Origin: Albula goreensis | Taxonomy: Eukaryota; Chordata; Actinopteri; Albuliformes; Albulidae | Length of the DNA stretch: 64,000 nt | Direction of reading: 5' to 3' | Assembly: GCA_022829145.1 (NCBI GenBank) | Contig: CM040746.1 | Coordinates: forward strand, 15,315,790 to 15,379,789 | Shown: positions 34,802 to 47,252 of the stretch, piece by piece | Position numbering within the stretch: position 1 is the stretch's first letter | Layout of the letters: the number at the start of each line of letters is the position of its first letter | The notes under the pieces: generated by a model | Told to the model about the DNA's origin: nothing | The model's input: only the letters and a program-made list of their open reading frames with translations | Database searches by the model: none | Program-made: the position numbers and the translations under genes

Positions 34802-35025
34802 TTGAAAGTCATTGGATCACAGCTTTATATTATGAGAAGAAAATCATAAAGGCTCACAAATTAATATTGATTTACAATTATTGCTTTGGTAGTTGTCAGT
34901 ATCCATTCGCCACTATTTCTTCAGTTTAATGTATCTTCACGTGTGTCTATATAACCAGGGTGCTAACTTGATAAAAACTTCAAACTTGCAGGTTTTGCCT
35001 TCAAAGTTGTAAGTATTGACTTCAT

Positions 35026-35082
35026 TTATGAACAGGGGCATCCATATCGCTGCTCCAGGATAGTGTCCATTACATTTACACT
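35026..35082 (-). CDS. prelid2: PRELID2, coding exon 6 (last)
   Basis: Minus-strand exon preceded by a TGTTACAG acceptor. It reads SVNVMDTILEQRYGCPCS and then TAA (35028-35026). This aligns with the C-terminal helix of human PRELID2 (GIRIMEMLLKEQCGAPLAE as I recall it). It enters in phase 0, as exon 5 leaves, and completes a 175-residue protein. It is short and far from exon 5, but the sequence match, the phase and the stop position agree. Confidence 0.85.
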   Translation of the reverse strand, partial: SVNVMDTILEQRYGCPCS

Positions 35083-38058
35083 CTGTAACACAAAATAAAC
35101 ATAGTTTCAATTAATTTTACACCCTGCAATATATAATTGTGTAATGTTTCCATCATGGTAATGCTAAAACAATATATGCATGATTGCCAAAGAAACAAGT
35201 AGTTTCCATCACTTTTATTCTGTACTATATAAAAGCGTACCCCCTTCCCTTTCACATAATTTAAAATGTCAGTGGGAATCTATTCAGCCTTGCAGCCTAC
35301 ATCTTAGACCGAGAGATAATGTAGGATAGTCAATTAACCACAATCAACAGCATCTCTTACCATATTTAAAATTCAATGTACTGTACACTGTCAGACCTCA
35401 CACACACACACACACACAAACAAAAAACATAAAGCAATGACAATCTTTTGGCAATGTGGTGGTTTCATGCAAGTTAAGTCAGGAGGTGTTGGCATTTTAA
35501 AAGGTGTTGGCAGTGATTAATTATGGGTTAGTTTTATGGGTTAAGGGTTGGCTTGGGGATTAGAGGATAATCAGGATTTAGGGAGGCTAAACCCCAACTC
35601 TTACTCTGGACCTTTGTCCTAGTTTCAGTTTTCATATAACTTAAAGGGGAACTCCACTCAAAAACAGAAATATGTTAACTGTTATATCAAGAGCATATGG
35701 TTAAAATTGTTCTTATGCAGCAAATTCAATTCCACAATCCATAATACACTCACGCAATACTTCAAAAGGACTGTGTATATTTTGAAAACACACCTTCTGG
35801 AATTCTGTTGTGGCAAATACAATTTTTTGAGATTAAACCTCAAATACCTGTTAAACACAACAACGTCTACTGACTCAATAACTGACAGATTAATGTATTA
35901 TATCTCATGCAGATCCTAAGAAATACATTCTTTTCATGATCCCAATTTTTTTTGTTATTTTTGTTAACCTTTTTTTCCCCCCACGCCAAACTCAGCTGAA
36001 CTGTTTAGCCTCCTACAGCGACTCTCACTCAGTCAGCTGAGCAAGTAACAACCATGAACACATGACTCATGACCGTGATTCACCTGAGGACCAGGCCTTG
36101 GTTATTTCCACATCGCAGCTGCACCAGTGTGACTGCACATACTGCCCATGTCGCTGGAGGATGACAAAGTCATCATGTAGTCGTGGTTGCCCAGCTGACC
36201 AGGAGTGGCTGCCAGGTGATACACCTGGAGGTTCCACAAATTCATTTTTTTCATCAAAGTTTTTTGCTTGATCTCAGTCTTGCTAAAACTGCACATTCTT
36301 GCTTAAATGTGTGATGTGGGTTCACATGTGATTTGGACCATACTTAATGTTGGCTTTTTTTTTCAAATATTCAATCCAATACATAAACTCAGTTTATACA
36401 ATGTCTTTTAACACTATGACCCAGAAAGTCTAATCCCAGGAAAGCCATTGAAACTGTTTAATATTGTCAGCCAGACTGGGAAGATGCTATGCATTATTAA
36501 ATCAGTTTGTTTTCGATGTAAGATTCAGGGTCTCTTAGTTTGATCTCAAACTGAAAAGGAGAGCTTTAAACAGGCTTATTGCCTCTCCTTCCACACCACG
36601 TCCCTTCAAAGCACATGGATACACTGCATAATCTTACCAAGTCAACTATTTACTGTTTATTAATGCTTTTTCAGATGTACAACCAGTGGGCCTCAGTTGA
36701 AATGCAGTTCCATCTTAAACTTTGATCTTCTTCTGCTACTTGGCAAATAAGCAATAAAGGATTTCAGAGGATTAATGGTTATTAAGGAATAACAACTAAG
36801 TGACCACTGGACAGTATCTGGGGAACAGAATGGCTAAATCAATAAGTAACAAAATCAATACACCTTCTCTCAACCTGTTCAAATTTGAATCTCTAAAGGG
36901 ATACAGAAAAGCAGCTTCATTAATACCCTATGTGATATAGAGCCTTTAAATCCTAAAATGGACCTTTCTGTCCATCGCCCCCTCTGATGAGCAAGCCACC
37001 TTGAAGTTTATTCACTTAAAATCTTTTGGAGATTACCTAAACAGCTGTGGAAGGCAATTATGCTCTGCAGGCCCACAGGGAGAAGCCATTAGAAGTTCAT
37101 CTTTCGGCAATTAAAGCCTGAGTGATGAGATTGGGACCTGGCAGTCCTCAGGCCAATAACGCTGCATTGCTGCTAACACCGGGTAAACCATACCACCCCA
37201 GTCGCTCCAACAGCGGGGCCTGCAGTGCCTTGCTTACTGTTCTTGCAACAGTAATTCATTCATTCTGACATTGGGCAAAAATGTGATCATGTTAGTCCAT
37301 CGCTTTTCTTTCTATTCTTACATTACTGGGGCATCATCCTCTGATAGATTTCTACATAAATCTACAAAACATTAATGTTTTTGCTTGGCTTTTCAATAAT
37401 GGACAACTTAATCCTGGCCACTCTGGGGCTCATTATGTGAATATGTCAACAGAAAATTAAATATAGATTAATGAGAAACACTAACTAAGTAACCCAAAAT
37501 AAACTCAAAGGGATAGATGTTACATAACTTAAAAGTAATAAGGAACATAAATAATGACCAGAGATACTTTACAGACGTTCGGGACTTAAAAAGTGCAAAA
37601 CCAGATAAAAGTGAGGTGTGGAGCTAGCATCTCAGTCATTAAGACCAGCACCACTGCTAGCATCACATGTCATACCCTTTATACTGTACAAAATATTAAT
37701 TGTGCTATATATTCATTGAGTTTACTGAAATTTTTAATGAAATTACATTTTTTAGAACTATAAAAATCATTTGGACAGTTTACCATGGATGACTGTTGCA
37801 GTAATTAAACATCAAATTAAACTGAGATATTCTGAGCCGACATATTTTATAGGTAGCTTTTCAAAACAAATTTGTCATGCTCATCTCTTTCAGAGGATTA
37901 GTTAGTCTTTCAGGCACCATGAAATGATTAGTGAGAAATATTGGAAACAAAACAACATTATTGATAACAACATCAAAATTACTGATACATGTGTCTTTCA
38001 ATAAATGTAGGTTAACATGAATATGACTTGCACTGACAGCTGGAAATATGGGATTTAC
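35083..38058 (-). other. prelid2: prelid2 intron 5
   Basis: About 3 kb, with donor AAG|GTAAAT and acceptor TTACAG on the minus strand. It has a short CA run near 35398-35418 and otherwise nothing I recognise. Confidence 0.8.
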
Positions 38059-38164
38059 CTTCCTCACTGCTCTACTGAAGAATGAGTGAGCGAACAGCTC
38101 AAACAGCCTGTTGAGTCTTCCAATCCCTGTCACAGTGACGCTACCCGTCTGCCAGAACTCAGTC
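38059..38164 (-). CDS. prelid2: PRELID2, coding exon 5
   Basis: Minus-strand exon with acceptor CTCTGCAG and donor AAG|GTAAAT. It completes a Trp codon and continues TEFWQTGSVTVTGIGRLNRL then FELFAHSFFSRAVRK. This matches the strand and following helix near the end of the PRELI/MSF1 domain (human [20 protein letters not shown]). It enters in phase 2 and leaves in phase 0. Confidence 0.93.
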
Positions 38165-39093
38165 CTGCAGAGGTACACATGCACACGCTAAAAATAAGAC
38201 TGAAACAGAAGGGAAAAAACTTTTAAACGCACAAACTCCAGGCATTGTAATATCCAGGCACGACAGCAAGTGGCAACCAATAGATAAAGGTCTACTAGAC
38301 ATCTGAAAAAAGATTTCTTGCTTCTTGTGGGAAGAATTTGTTTGATAAAAAACTGTTTATATTCAGCTGGAAGCCATCTCAAGGTATGACAGCTTCTTCC
38401 ATAAAACATAAAGTGCACTGGAGAGTTGATCCTACTGCTGTATGTGTGACGAGCGATGATTTTGCCCGAGATATACACACTCCCAGAGGCTTGCTCTGGT
38501 TCCTGGAGCTGTGTTTAAACTGCTCCACTAGAACTACCAACTCCCCTGGTTTTAAGGTGCTGACTTGGAACATCTTAGGTTTGCAAACTCCTCTATGAGA
38601 CCAGCACAAGCTGTCAGAGAAGAATGGTGACAGACATGGATGCTCAGCCTGTCCGAATGCAACAAAAGCTTTATCTACAAGTCCAGCAGAACTGCTCAAT
38701 TCACAATAATTTTAGGTAGTCAGGGGAGCTGCCCTATCATATGGACCTGGGTTACTTAATATCTCAAGATATTAAGAAATACTGAGAATCAAATATCTCC
38801 TGAATACATGCTACTACATTTCTACTGATTTGGTCACATGAAAACATATTCTAAACAACTTAAGAAACATTTTACTGACAAACTGTAGGTAAAAATTCCT
38901 TAAGAGGTTGCATGTACTATTTCTCCAATAAAAAGCCAGTTCTCGTTAGTGTAAACTAAATCAGAACCAAACCCAAAGGCAAAATAATTCCTCATTATGT
39001 GAATTAATTTGAGCTTCCTGCAGTGAGATACTGCAGTATAATGGTTCTTGAAACAGACTGATTCTGAGCGATATAAGCTGAAAGGGAACATGC
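38165..39093 (-). other. prelid2: prelid2 intron 4, apparently GC-AG
   Basis: Read by homology the intron starts GCATGT after ...AACTG and ends CTGCAG, restoring NPNW-TEF across the junction. A GT-based alternative (CAT|GTTCCC joined to GAG|TTC) keeps frame but replaces W-TE with WH. The intron interior includes open frames at 38338-38699 on both strands that I do not accept as exons. Confidence 0.7.
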
Positions 39094-39254
39094 CAGTTTG
39101 GGTTGGCGGTGCTTTCTCTGAAAGTTGACACTTCCTGTAACGTTGCCAGTTGGGTCCAGGTGAGGCAGCGGCTCCTGATGTTCATGGTCTTCTGCTTCCT
39201 GTCCAGCCAGGACTCCTCTTCCAGGTAAACATCGTCTACATTCACAAGGTGCAC
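39094..39254 (-). CDS. prelid2: PRELID2, coding exon 4
   Basis: The best-conserved exon. It reads VHLVNVDDVYLEEESWLD, RKQKTMNIRSRCLTWTQLAT and STFRESTANPN. The LEEESW and the R-x-LTWTQ...F-RES...NPNW pattern is diagnostic of the PRELI/MSF1 domain and closest to PRELID2. The acceptor is CCTGCAG|GTG. The donor reads as GC (CTG|GCATGT). It enters in phase 0 and leaves in phase 2. Confidence 0.95.
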
Positions 39255-39558
39255 CTGCAGGTAATCACTCCACACTGCCCTCAGGGAGCACAACATGTAA
39301 CCACAGTACATACTTCAGCTACTGAGCTGGTCTACTGCCAACATTTAACTGAGAAGTGAATGTCAAAATATACATTAACATTTATTGTTGTAAAAACTAA
39401 GACTCCAAAAACTAAAACACCACACACAGCTCTACCACAAGACCAGCTGTTCTGAACTCCATTATTTAACTAAATGGTAAAAATGTATCATGAAATATAT
39501 TATTATTTAATCATAAGCAGCCAAAAAGATTAATAAGTAACATATTTATAAACCTTAC
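39255..39558 (-). other. prelid2: prelid2 intron 3
   Basis: 304 bases, GT (AAG|GTAAGG) to AG (CCTGCAG). Nothing else recognised. Confidence 0.85.
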
Positions 39559-39629
39559 CTTTCGTAAGATGCCAGGAAGCACATTGTTACAAGTGGCTAT
39601 CCGCCGTCTATAAATAATTCCTGTTATAT
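39559..39629 (-). CDS. prelid2: PRELID2, coding exon 3
   Basis: With the one base carried from exon 2 it reads DITGIIYRRRIATCNNV then LPGILRK. This matches the part of the PRELI domain that is [23 protein letters not shown] in human. Acceptor CTTTTAG, donor AAG|GTAAGG. It enters in phase 1 and leaves in phase 0. Confidence 0.93.
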
Positions 39630-40317
39630 CTAAAAGAATTCAAACAAGTTTACATGAATTAATGTAACCAATACCTTTTAATAAAAAAATTATTAATTTT
39701 GGGTCTCCAAAAATGCATCTTGATACAAACACAGCTCATAAGCCAAGAGTTACTGTTTTGGAGCAGTATAACAGAATAATCAATAGATTCAGGTGTAGAC
39801 TACTGACATAAATCTGTTCCACTGTTAACAGGTCCAAGAAATGTGATTTGTGTTTGCACTTTGATAAGGTAACAGTCTTGTCTTACATGCAATCAAAGGC
39901 ATACTATTATTACAGGGAAAACCTTCAGAATTATTAGTTTACCATTTTTTACCACAAAAAATACTTACCAAAGTCACCTGGTAAAACACCTTTAGAAATG
40001 TAGTGTAGGCTGTGACTCCGACTAAATTAAGACATCAAACCTTCAGATACACTCTAAATATTGTGATTAAGACATCTGGGATACAAAGATAATAAGACAA
40101 CTGTCACTGTTGCACAGTATTCTCTGATTCAAAAGACACTTCCATTCAAGAGGAGCTATACCTCAATACCTTTAAACTTCAAATAGCCCTTTGTAAAGAC
40201 AGCAGTATTTTTTGGCACACAAAATACTGGCAGCACCAATTATTTTTCGCAAGACAGAATGTAGACAGATGAACAACTTCTGATGTTCTGAGTGACAGAC
40301 ACAAGTCAGAAACATAC
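39630..40317 (-). other. prelid2: prelid2 intron 2
   Basis: 688 bases with GT (AAAG|GTATGT) and AG (CTTTTAG) ends. No other feature recognised. Confidence 0.85.
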
Positions 40318-40375
40318 CTTTCTTTTCTTCTACCGTTTTGATATCTCTGACATTTTCCTCAAGTGGGTTGGGGTA
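40318..40375 (-). CDS. prelid2: PRELID2, coding exon 2
   Basis: Fifty-eight bases reading YPNPLEENVRDIKTVEEKK plus one base. YPNP right after the first exon and the acidic/basic stretch correspond to YPNPMDKNVISVKIMEEKR in human. Acceptor CACTGCAG, donor AAAG|GTATGT. It enters in phase 0 and leaves in phase 1. Confidence 0.92.
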
Positions 40376-42598
40376 CTGCAGTGCAAATAAAATGGCACAT
40401 TGAAAAGAAAAACAGATCAGATTTGGGAATTATGAGTTAGGTTAGGTTTTAAAACATGTTTATCCTGAGCATTACAATGTTTTCACATGCAGGGTAAATT
40501 TCATTCCCCATTAATCTAAATGCAGAATTTACAGAATTTCTCACTGTAGACTGTTAGTAAAAATGTCCTAAAGAGGCTGTCAATGTGTTCTGGAGTTTAC
40601 ATACAATAAAAATGCCTTCACATCAGTTTCAGGATTTGTAATTCTCAATTATGCAAAAATCTTACCACAAATAAATAATTTAGGGTCAAATCTGTGTATA
40701 CAAACACTTTATAACTGTAGTATCCAGTGCTTTGATTGTAACGAGCAATGAAATCACATTCAAGTACTAAACTCATACCACTGATAGCTAAGTCAGTGTG
40801 CCACAGGTCAAAGGAAATGGGTTGTACTGTAACAGAAAAATATGATCCTCAGCCAACTCAAAGAGGACCAACAGAAGAGGCTCAGAGTTCTGCATTGTAA
40901 CTAAAAAAGACAGGAATGAGATGAGAAGTGCAGCAGCATGGTAAAATTTTCAAACATGAAAAGAGATGGTAGGAGCCAACTGCATGGCGGTGAATCACTT
41001 TGTGCAAACTGTTGTAAAGGTCAGACGTCAGGGAATTTCCAGGAAACATAGGACAGCTGCTTTTGCTGTAGTCAAGACGATGAATGCACTCGATTAGTGG
41101 CTTTTAACAGCTGGATGAACAAGAAAAACCTGATCTGGACGAGATATGAAAAGATTTTCTCCTATACTTCTCCAAACATGGAAGAGGGCTGTGAGGGGAC
41201 AACCATACAGGAGCTGTCACAGACAGGCACTGGAAGCCCCTGTAAAGTGGAGTTGTGGTAACAGTCAAGACACCACCACAAAACCACTAAGATTTGAGGG
41301 GCTCAAAGCTGACCCCGCATATTATGTCCCCTTTGGTCATGATGTTCCTTATGGAACCTCTGACGAGGGAAAAAAAAACATTTGTGAGCAGAGTTTTTAC
41401 CGATGAAGTGTTTGTTCCAGTGACCACTTTAGTGGGGCCACAATTTGTAGGTGAATTGAAAAATGCGCCTGTTGCCTGCTGGGGATAACCCATTCATATT
41501 TACATTGGTTTCTTTAATACAAAGTGCCCAACAACTCAAATCTATTATTATTCTTGTTAAAAAAAATCCCAAAGAGGGTTGAGGGTGGCCCAAATCCTGA
41601 TTAGTAAATAAATATTCATACACAACTTCTATTTTCTATTATTTTGTCTACAACCTGTATGTCTTAAGTCAGCAGCCAACATTCCTCTCAGTAAATGAGG
41701 CAGACACAGTCTTTTGCTTTATTTTCCTTCTCACAGATCTTCAGCGTCCTCAAGTGGCTTGAGACTGCTTTATTGAGGGAAAAAAACATGCTTCAGCATA
41801 TATCATCTTGTACTAACTGCAGGGATGGGGTGGGGAGTGTCAGGGGAAGAGTGAGACAGATAGCAAGAAACTGATAGAAAGTAGGAGTGTATGCTCCTAT
41901 GCAAGTGAAATAAATAAAGATCAATTACATTTACATGCACAGTTTGGGAAATTAACCGTTTGAAACTTCTTCACTGTAATATTTAGCCAAACATTTTATG
42001 CAATGACACAACAAACGTATTAAATCAGCCTCAACAGTAATGTGCGGGCTATGGTAGCTACTATGTGGTTTAGAGCAGCAAACTATCCCATGCTTTGACT
42101 CTTTTGTGGTCATCTTGGAAGGGCAGTTACCCCCATTTTTCAATCTGCTGTCCTTGAACATTAGCGAACACACAATAGAATGTTTCAAAACTAACAGAAC
42201 TATTATGTAAAACAATGGACATCCAGTGTAGACTACAAATCAGATAAACAATGAAAATAAATGACACTGTGCAGTGCTTGGCGCACCACGCGACACTTTC
42301 TCTTTGTCTCGTGGTTGCTAACTTTGAGAGAAATAAAACTGAAATATCAACCCGCCCTTTGGTACCCACGCAGCAGTGCATTGCAACTTGTTGATTTAAG
42401 ATAGCTTGTACTTGGATCAACAGTTTTCAGTTCATCTAACGTCAGAGCAGTTTTCTTTATTTGACGAGCATTTAGAAAAGCTTGCGTAGTTCTCGAAAGA
42501 ATCATAAGAAATATACAAAACTGATCCATAACCTAGCATTCTCTAATTAACACGAGGAGTCTCTTCTAAACTAATAATTGGGATACAAAGCACAGTAC
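40376..42598 (-). other. prelid2: prelid2 intron 1
   Basis: About 2.2 kb with GT (AAG|GTACTG) and AG (CACTGCAG) ends. Unassigned short frames occur on both strands near 41146-41623 and 41952-42529; none shows a known motif. Confidence 0.8.
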
Positions 42599-42673
42599 CT
42601 TGTTCAGATGCATGTCTACCACATGCTGGAAAGGGTATCTGTACATCTTCCGTATTTCCACGGTGATGACCAT
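42599..42673 (-). CDS. prelid2: PRELID2, coding exon 1
   Basis: PRELID2 belongs to the PRELI/MSF1 family, whose better-known members carry phospholipids across the mitochondrial intermembrane space with TRIAP1. The specific role of PRELID2 is poorly known. The exon reads MVITVEIRKMYRYPFQHVVDMHLNK, matching the family start (M-x-x-TV, then YPF...VV). The ATG (42673-42671) has G at -3 and G at +4. A longer in-frame reading begins further upstream, but family length and the conserved start favour this ATG. The six exons join to 528 bases, giving 175 aa against 189 aa in human. No mitochondrial presequence is expected or seen. Confidence 0.93.
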
Positions 42674-45600
42674 TGCTAGAATAAAAATGAACAACGGAAA
42701 CAGAAAAAGATTCAGATAACTGTCATACAGGAAACCAGCCTTACTGCTCTGCATCATAAGAATCGCCCTACAGAAAATATGCAAAGTAACAGACTTTGCT
42801 GCCTGATTATCTCGCGAAATCTTACTACAGATGCTGTGTCAATAAAAGCTATTCTGTATGACCATGGTAAAAGCATTCGGTACATGTACCGGAGTTGGGA
42901 TATGGTCAGTTGTAGAATGTAGAAAGTTTGAGCTTGATGCAATGAAGCAACACGCAGAAACTGAAGCTGTTTCCTCAGTCGTTTTCAGCTGCAAACAGGG
43001 AAGTGCAGTGTCTTTAAGCAGTGAAGTTTAAAAATACATTATGAACGAATGCATGTTAATTTAAATAATTTGTCTGAATGGTAAACTGCATATTCTCCTA
43101 CCTTTGGTAATAACTCCTTTTCCGTTCGTTTTTAACCCAGCATCAAAAAAAAAAAAAAAAACGCAATATGGAAGTTTTACGGACAGTAATCTTTTTTTTT
43201 TTTTTTAACTTAAAGTTTAGGTTGGATTTCAATGAAAAGTCAAGCCTCGATCCAGACCCCCTTCCCTCAGAAAGTCCACTCATGCATTTACGTCAAAACG
43301 CATATCTTACTTCCGGACAGTTAGGACGGCCTGTGACATATCTGAACGCTCAAACCACGCACGCGGATGCTCAAGTTTCACCTGCGAGACGTCCCAAGGA
43401 AAACAAAACAGGGACAACACTACGCAAAGTCTGTATCTGGATAAAATGAATATGTTAAGATATTTAAAAACGACATTTTGGGCCTACTCCAAAAGTTTAA
43501 TTCTCTAGAGTCTAGGCGATAGGTAATACACAGGTCAGGAAAAATGTATGTAAATGAGATGATGACCTCAAAAATTAAAGGAACCCTGCTACCAAAATAG
43601 ACTGTACGTTTTTTTTTGTTTTGTTTTGTTTTTTTTTTTTTTTTTTTTTTAGCACATATCAAAACATTCAAATACACATTTCCATCGTAAACAAGAATGT
43701 ATAAAAATAAATTAAATATTATTAGGTTTTTTGCCATTTAAATGAACAAGCTCCCGACTACTTCCTGATTTTGTATCGTGTATTTGCGTCCACCAATCAG
43801 GGGTTGACCCAGTGGCCGACTGGTTTTAAACATTAAGTTACTAAATGACATTCGCTAAATTAAGCGGCAATCTACAGTGTTTTCTACACTTAGCCTGCTC
43901 TGAAGGTGTTCTCAATACAAGGAACTCCATACATGGTTTTAGATATTTGTAGGTTGCATAAAACGGAAAGCTGGTCCTGGATCAGAACTTGCAAATTTTT
44001 CTTTACAAACCATGTATTATATCGAATTTGAATTTTGATGGTAACACAAAATGACACAAAATTTTTTCATTACATTTAGGTTGCACTGCTTGCCATCAAG
44101 CCAAGTATGGCAATTTGAATTATTTGTGGTTAAATGAGGTAGGTTGAGGATGAAAACAGTAGGCCCTGTATTTTCAGTTGTTTGTGTTGCTAGCTTCCTG
44201 TCAATGCAGGTATATACATCTGAGAAAGTCTTGAGCCAAATAGAGAAAGACCTGTTGGTATCGTATTTAGTCATGACAACATGAACTAATTCTCTGAGGA
44301 GGCTCCTCAGTAGAGCTAAGGGGTTGGTCATGGGTTGTCTATCCTTTGGCAGTGGCCTTGACCCCTCTTTTTGGTGCAATGTGTTGTTTTTTCTTTTCCA
44401 CCCAAGATTATGCAGTCTTCCCCTACCTCCTTCCTCTGTCTCCTGAGAGAAATCAGCTTATCCATCTGGAGTCTTATGATGGGGTACCTTTATATTTTAT
44501 GTGCCTGTGATATTGATATTTGCATTTATGTGTGTATTAAAATTTGATATACTTTTGCACCCTGAATGAGGCAGTCAGATATAATGATTAGTTTTTGTTC
44601 TATAAATAGGATATACAAAATATCACCCACAATGCATAATCTTTACTCTGCAGTTTCTCAAATTTACCACAAGAGGGAGGACTAATCACAAAAAAGCAAA
44701 CCCACTGGATGTGTGCTCTGTACTGTAATTTGCACAGGATGGCTAAAATAATGTCAGGCTGATGATGAGACCAAAACCAACTCATGATGTCATAGACTGT
44801 GCTAGTTAATATACAGTTAATACAACTGGCAGAGTGTGGGATTAGATTTGCAGAAGCATTTGTCAAATTTTATATGAGAGCCAAAACTTTTTTTTGTTAC
44901 TTAACTGTACATCTCATCATTACAACTGAATATAGGAATATGTTTTCATTACTGCACAATGGTCAAGATAAAGTGTTTAATTTAAAGTATTTGCTGCAGT
45001 GTTCACTTTAAAACTATGCAGTCATTTTCACACGTTACTGGAAGTTTGCAATGGTTAGAAATCAATCTGTTATACATTGACATTTGACCTGAAACAGATA
45101 TCACACAAAAATGGATTTGCCACTGGAAAACTAGATTTGTTAAGACAATGACTTTGTCTGTTGACCTCATCTGTGTTTTCCTGAAGGTATGGCATCCTCT
45201 CTCCATGGTCCTGAAGATCTTTCAGGCTTAAGGGGACACCAGGAAGCTGGGAAGGGACATCCACACAGGGACTTCATACCCATCAAAACTGGATTGAGCA
45301 GATCAATGCTCTGTGCTGCTCAAACACTGATGGACAATTGAGGAAGTGAAGAGTTATCAGCATTTTCCCTCCACAGCCTTGTCAATTATTTATGATTTGT
45401 AAAAACTGGAACTGTCAATGGACTGCAGAATATGTAGTCATTATTAATATATATAAGTAATAACTGATCTATAGTGAGTTAGAAACCGTTGACCTCTTGA
45501 CTTCTAGCCCATCCTATTGCTGTTAAATAAAAACCTTGCAATTGTTACAACACACCTTGTCTCCATTAAGCATTCTTAATGGATAGAAAACAGACAGTGG

Positions 45601-46529
45601 TGAATGTGTGTTTTTCACACATTCAATCCGTCCATGGCCATGCTTTGACCGTGGTATAAATCCTCAATTCCTCCTTGACCCATCACCAGTGTCACATAGC
45701 AACATATGCATATGCTCATTCATTGGTTCCTCACTACATCATAAAGCACCAAAGGTCATGTTCATACCACTTTTTTGGAAATAATATAAACAATGCATTG
45801 GTTGAGAAGGAACACCAGCAGCAAAAGTTAGGTTGAACCTAAAAATAGCTTACTGTTACAACTGAATAAGTTGAATTTTCTGACCAAGTAGTGTGTTAGT
45901 CAATAGTGCATGGTATAGAGTGGGAGGTGGCTGGTATTATTATTTATTATTATTTTCATACAACATGGAGGAGATATTGAATGTGCTGTGAGTGCTCATT
46001 CAGTGAATGAGTGTTTGATCAAGGTAGTAAAAATGCATGAAAAATTGTATGCTTGTTCACTTTGAATAAAAACGGATGCAATTTTATGGTGAATATATTT
46101 ATTGAAAGAAAACAGTACAAGTAATTGAATACTTACAAACAAGCAAAATAATAATAATAAAAAACAACGGTTACTTATTGTAATTATTTTTCTCACTAAT
46201 ATGAGCTCATAAGTAGGTAGACCTGTTTAGCGCAAACAGTAGTCGTTTTTGCATATTCCTGTAAGATGCCTAGCTTCTCAAGGGTTAAAGAGTGTGGCAT
46301 GTAAATTGATACTACGGAGTAAGTGCATAGTTTTCAAACTGTTCAGCGTTTGGATCCCTTTTGCTTGTAGTCGAGTGAAATGTCTGCCCTGTGACGGGGA
46401 AGAAAGGTTAGTGCTGTCATGTACATTTACATTAAAATGGTTTGTTGAAAGAGGTTTAAAGATACATATACAGCTATGTTTGTTTGAAACTTTAAAGCAA
46501 AACTCTGGTCTTTACTAAAGCGTAGTTCC
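42674..46529. other. Region between prelid2 and sh3rf2
   Basis: Divergent intergenic DNA. CpGs are more frequent at about 43240-43400 and 43740-43870, upstream of prelid2, and may mark its promoter. Homopolymer tracts lie at 43143-43160 (A), 43191-43206 (T) and 43610-43650 (T-rich). GRXCR2, which lies here in human, was not recognised on either strand. Confidence 0.55.
44017..44379 (-). other. Unrecognised 120-codon frame
   Basis: The longest unexplained frame in the prelid2-sh3rf2 interval. The N-terminal part includes LLRSLLRELVHVVMTKYDT and FSIWLKTFSDVYTCIDRKLA, which is amphipathic and protein-like, but I know no family with it. No flanking splice sites or poly(A) context were established. 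It could be chance, a repeat remnant or an exon of an unknown gene. Confidence 0.2.
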
Positions 46530-46990
46530 GTCTTTTTCCCTTTGGAAGTTTCGCGAGCGAGCGAAGATAATTCCGTGTTTTCCTATGATAATACAGTGAA
46601 GTGTTATTCATAGGTCCTTGTATTTCATTTGATTTTGAAGCCAGCAACCTCTCATTTTAAAAATGGGAAGGTGTATTGTTAGTATTTTTACCTTTTAAAA
46701 CGTACGTATTATTCTTTTGTTGCACAACGGCAGCGTTCACTTCCTAGTATTTCAGGTAGGTTATGGTGACACCTGTCTTTAGGCATAAAGGTAAACAATG
46801 ATTCCAGGTTTCCGAAGTACAAATATGTCTGCAGTACAGCAGATCAAGGCTTGCTTAAGAAGCGTCGCAGCACAGTTTCAACAAAAGCTGCAGCATATTC
46901 AGAACAAGAAATATGAAGGGTCAATTTAATCTTCTGATAATGCGGGTTTTGCGCATGTTTCTAGATTGCGAAGAGGCAGGCCTCAAGGGG
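46530..46990 (+). promoter_or_regulatory. sh3rf2: CpG-bearing region upstream of sh3rf2, possible promoter/first exon
   Basis: CpG-containing sequence (tcgcgagcgagcgaag at about 46550, acgtacg, cggcagcg, gcgtcgcag) stands out from AT-rich neighbours 0.3-0.8 kb before the first coding exon. Possible donors such as TTTCAG|GTAGGT (exon end about 46755) could splice to the acceptor at 47251-47252. The transcription start is not determined. Confidence 0.35.
46798..46929 (+). CDS. Candidate small ORF (43 aa) upstream of sh3rf2
   Basis: ATG at 46798 to TAA at 46929, with A at -3 and A at +4. The peptide includes SAVQQIKACLRSVAAQFQQK then LQHIQNKKYEGSI and looks like an amphipathic, Gln/Lys-rich helix. 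An in-frame stop lies just before the ATG. It may be an upstream ORF in an sh3rf2 leader, a microprotein, or chance. I recognise no family. Confidence 0.2.
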   Translation: MIPGFRSTNMSAVQQIKACLRSVAAQFQQKLQHIQNKKYEGSI

Positions 46991-47252
46991 TGCGTCTTCG
47001 GTTTAAAACAGGCAGCTACACTTCTTGCTGAGCAATTGTGTTGCAAGTGGCATGACAGGGACATTAAAGATAATTATTTCAAAGGAAACACAAGGAAAAA
47101 CACAAATAATTCGTTCAACAATTTGTCATCTTGTATTGTGAACTTCCCTGGTGTAATTTACTTGGTAGAATGCATTGTTAAAATTCAGAAGAAACTGTAC
47201 ATTGCAACTGCTGTAAATCCTTTGGAATAATTAATTGTCTTTTTTCCCCCAG

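Noticed and set aside
38338..38699. Frames on both strands within prelid2 intron 4, one with FKVLTWNILGLQTPL resembling an endonuclease start of LINE elements
   Set aside because: The match is about ten residues, is followed directly by a stop and has no further endonuclease motif; treated as coincidence or an untraceable fragment.
41146..41623. Overlapping frames of 60-86 codons in prelid2 intron 1
   Set aside because: No motif, no splice context and lying inside an intron whose flanking exons join in phase.
45602..45624. Small hairpin gaatgtgtg/cacacattc
   Set aside because: Nine-base arms of low complexity are expected by chance in a region of this size.
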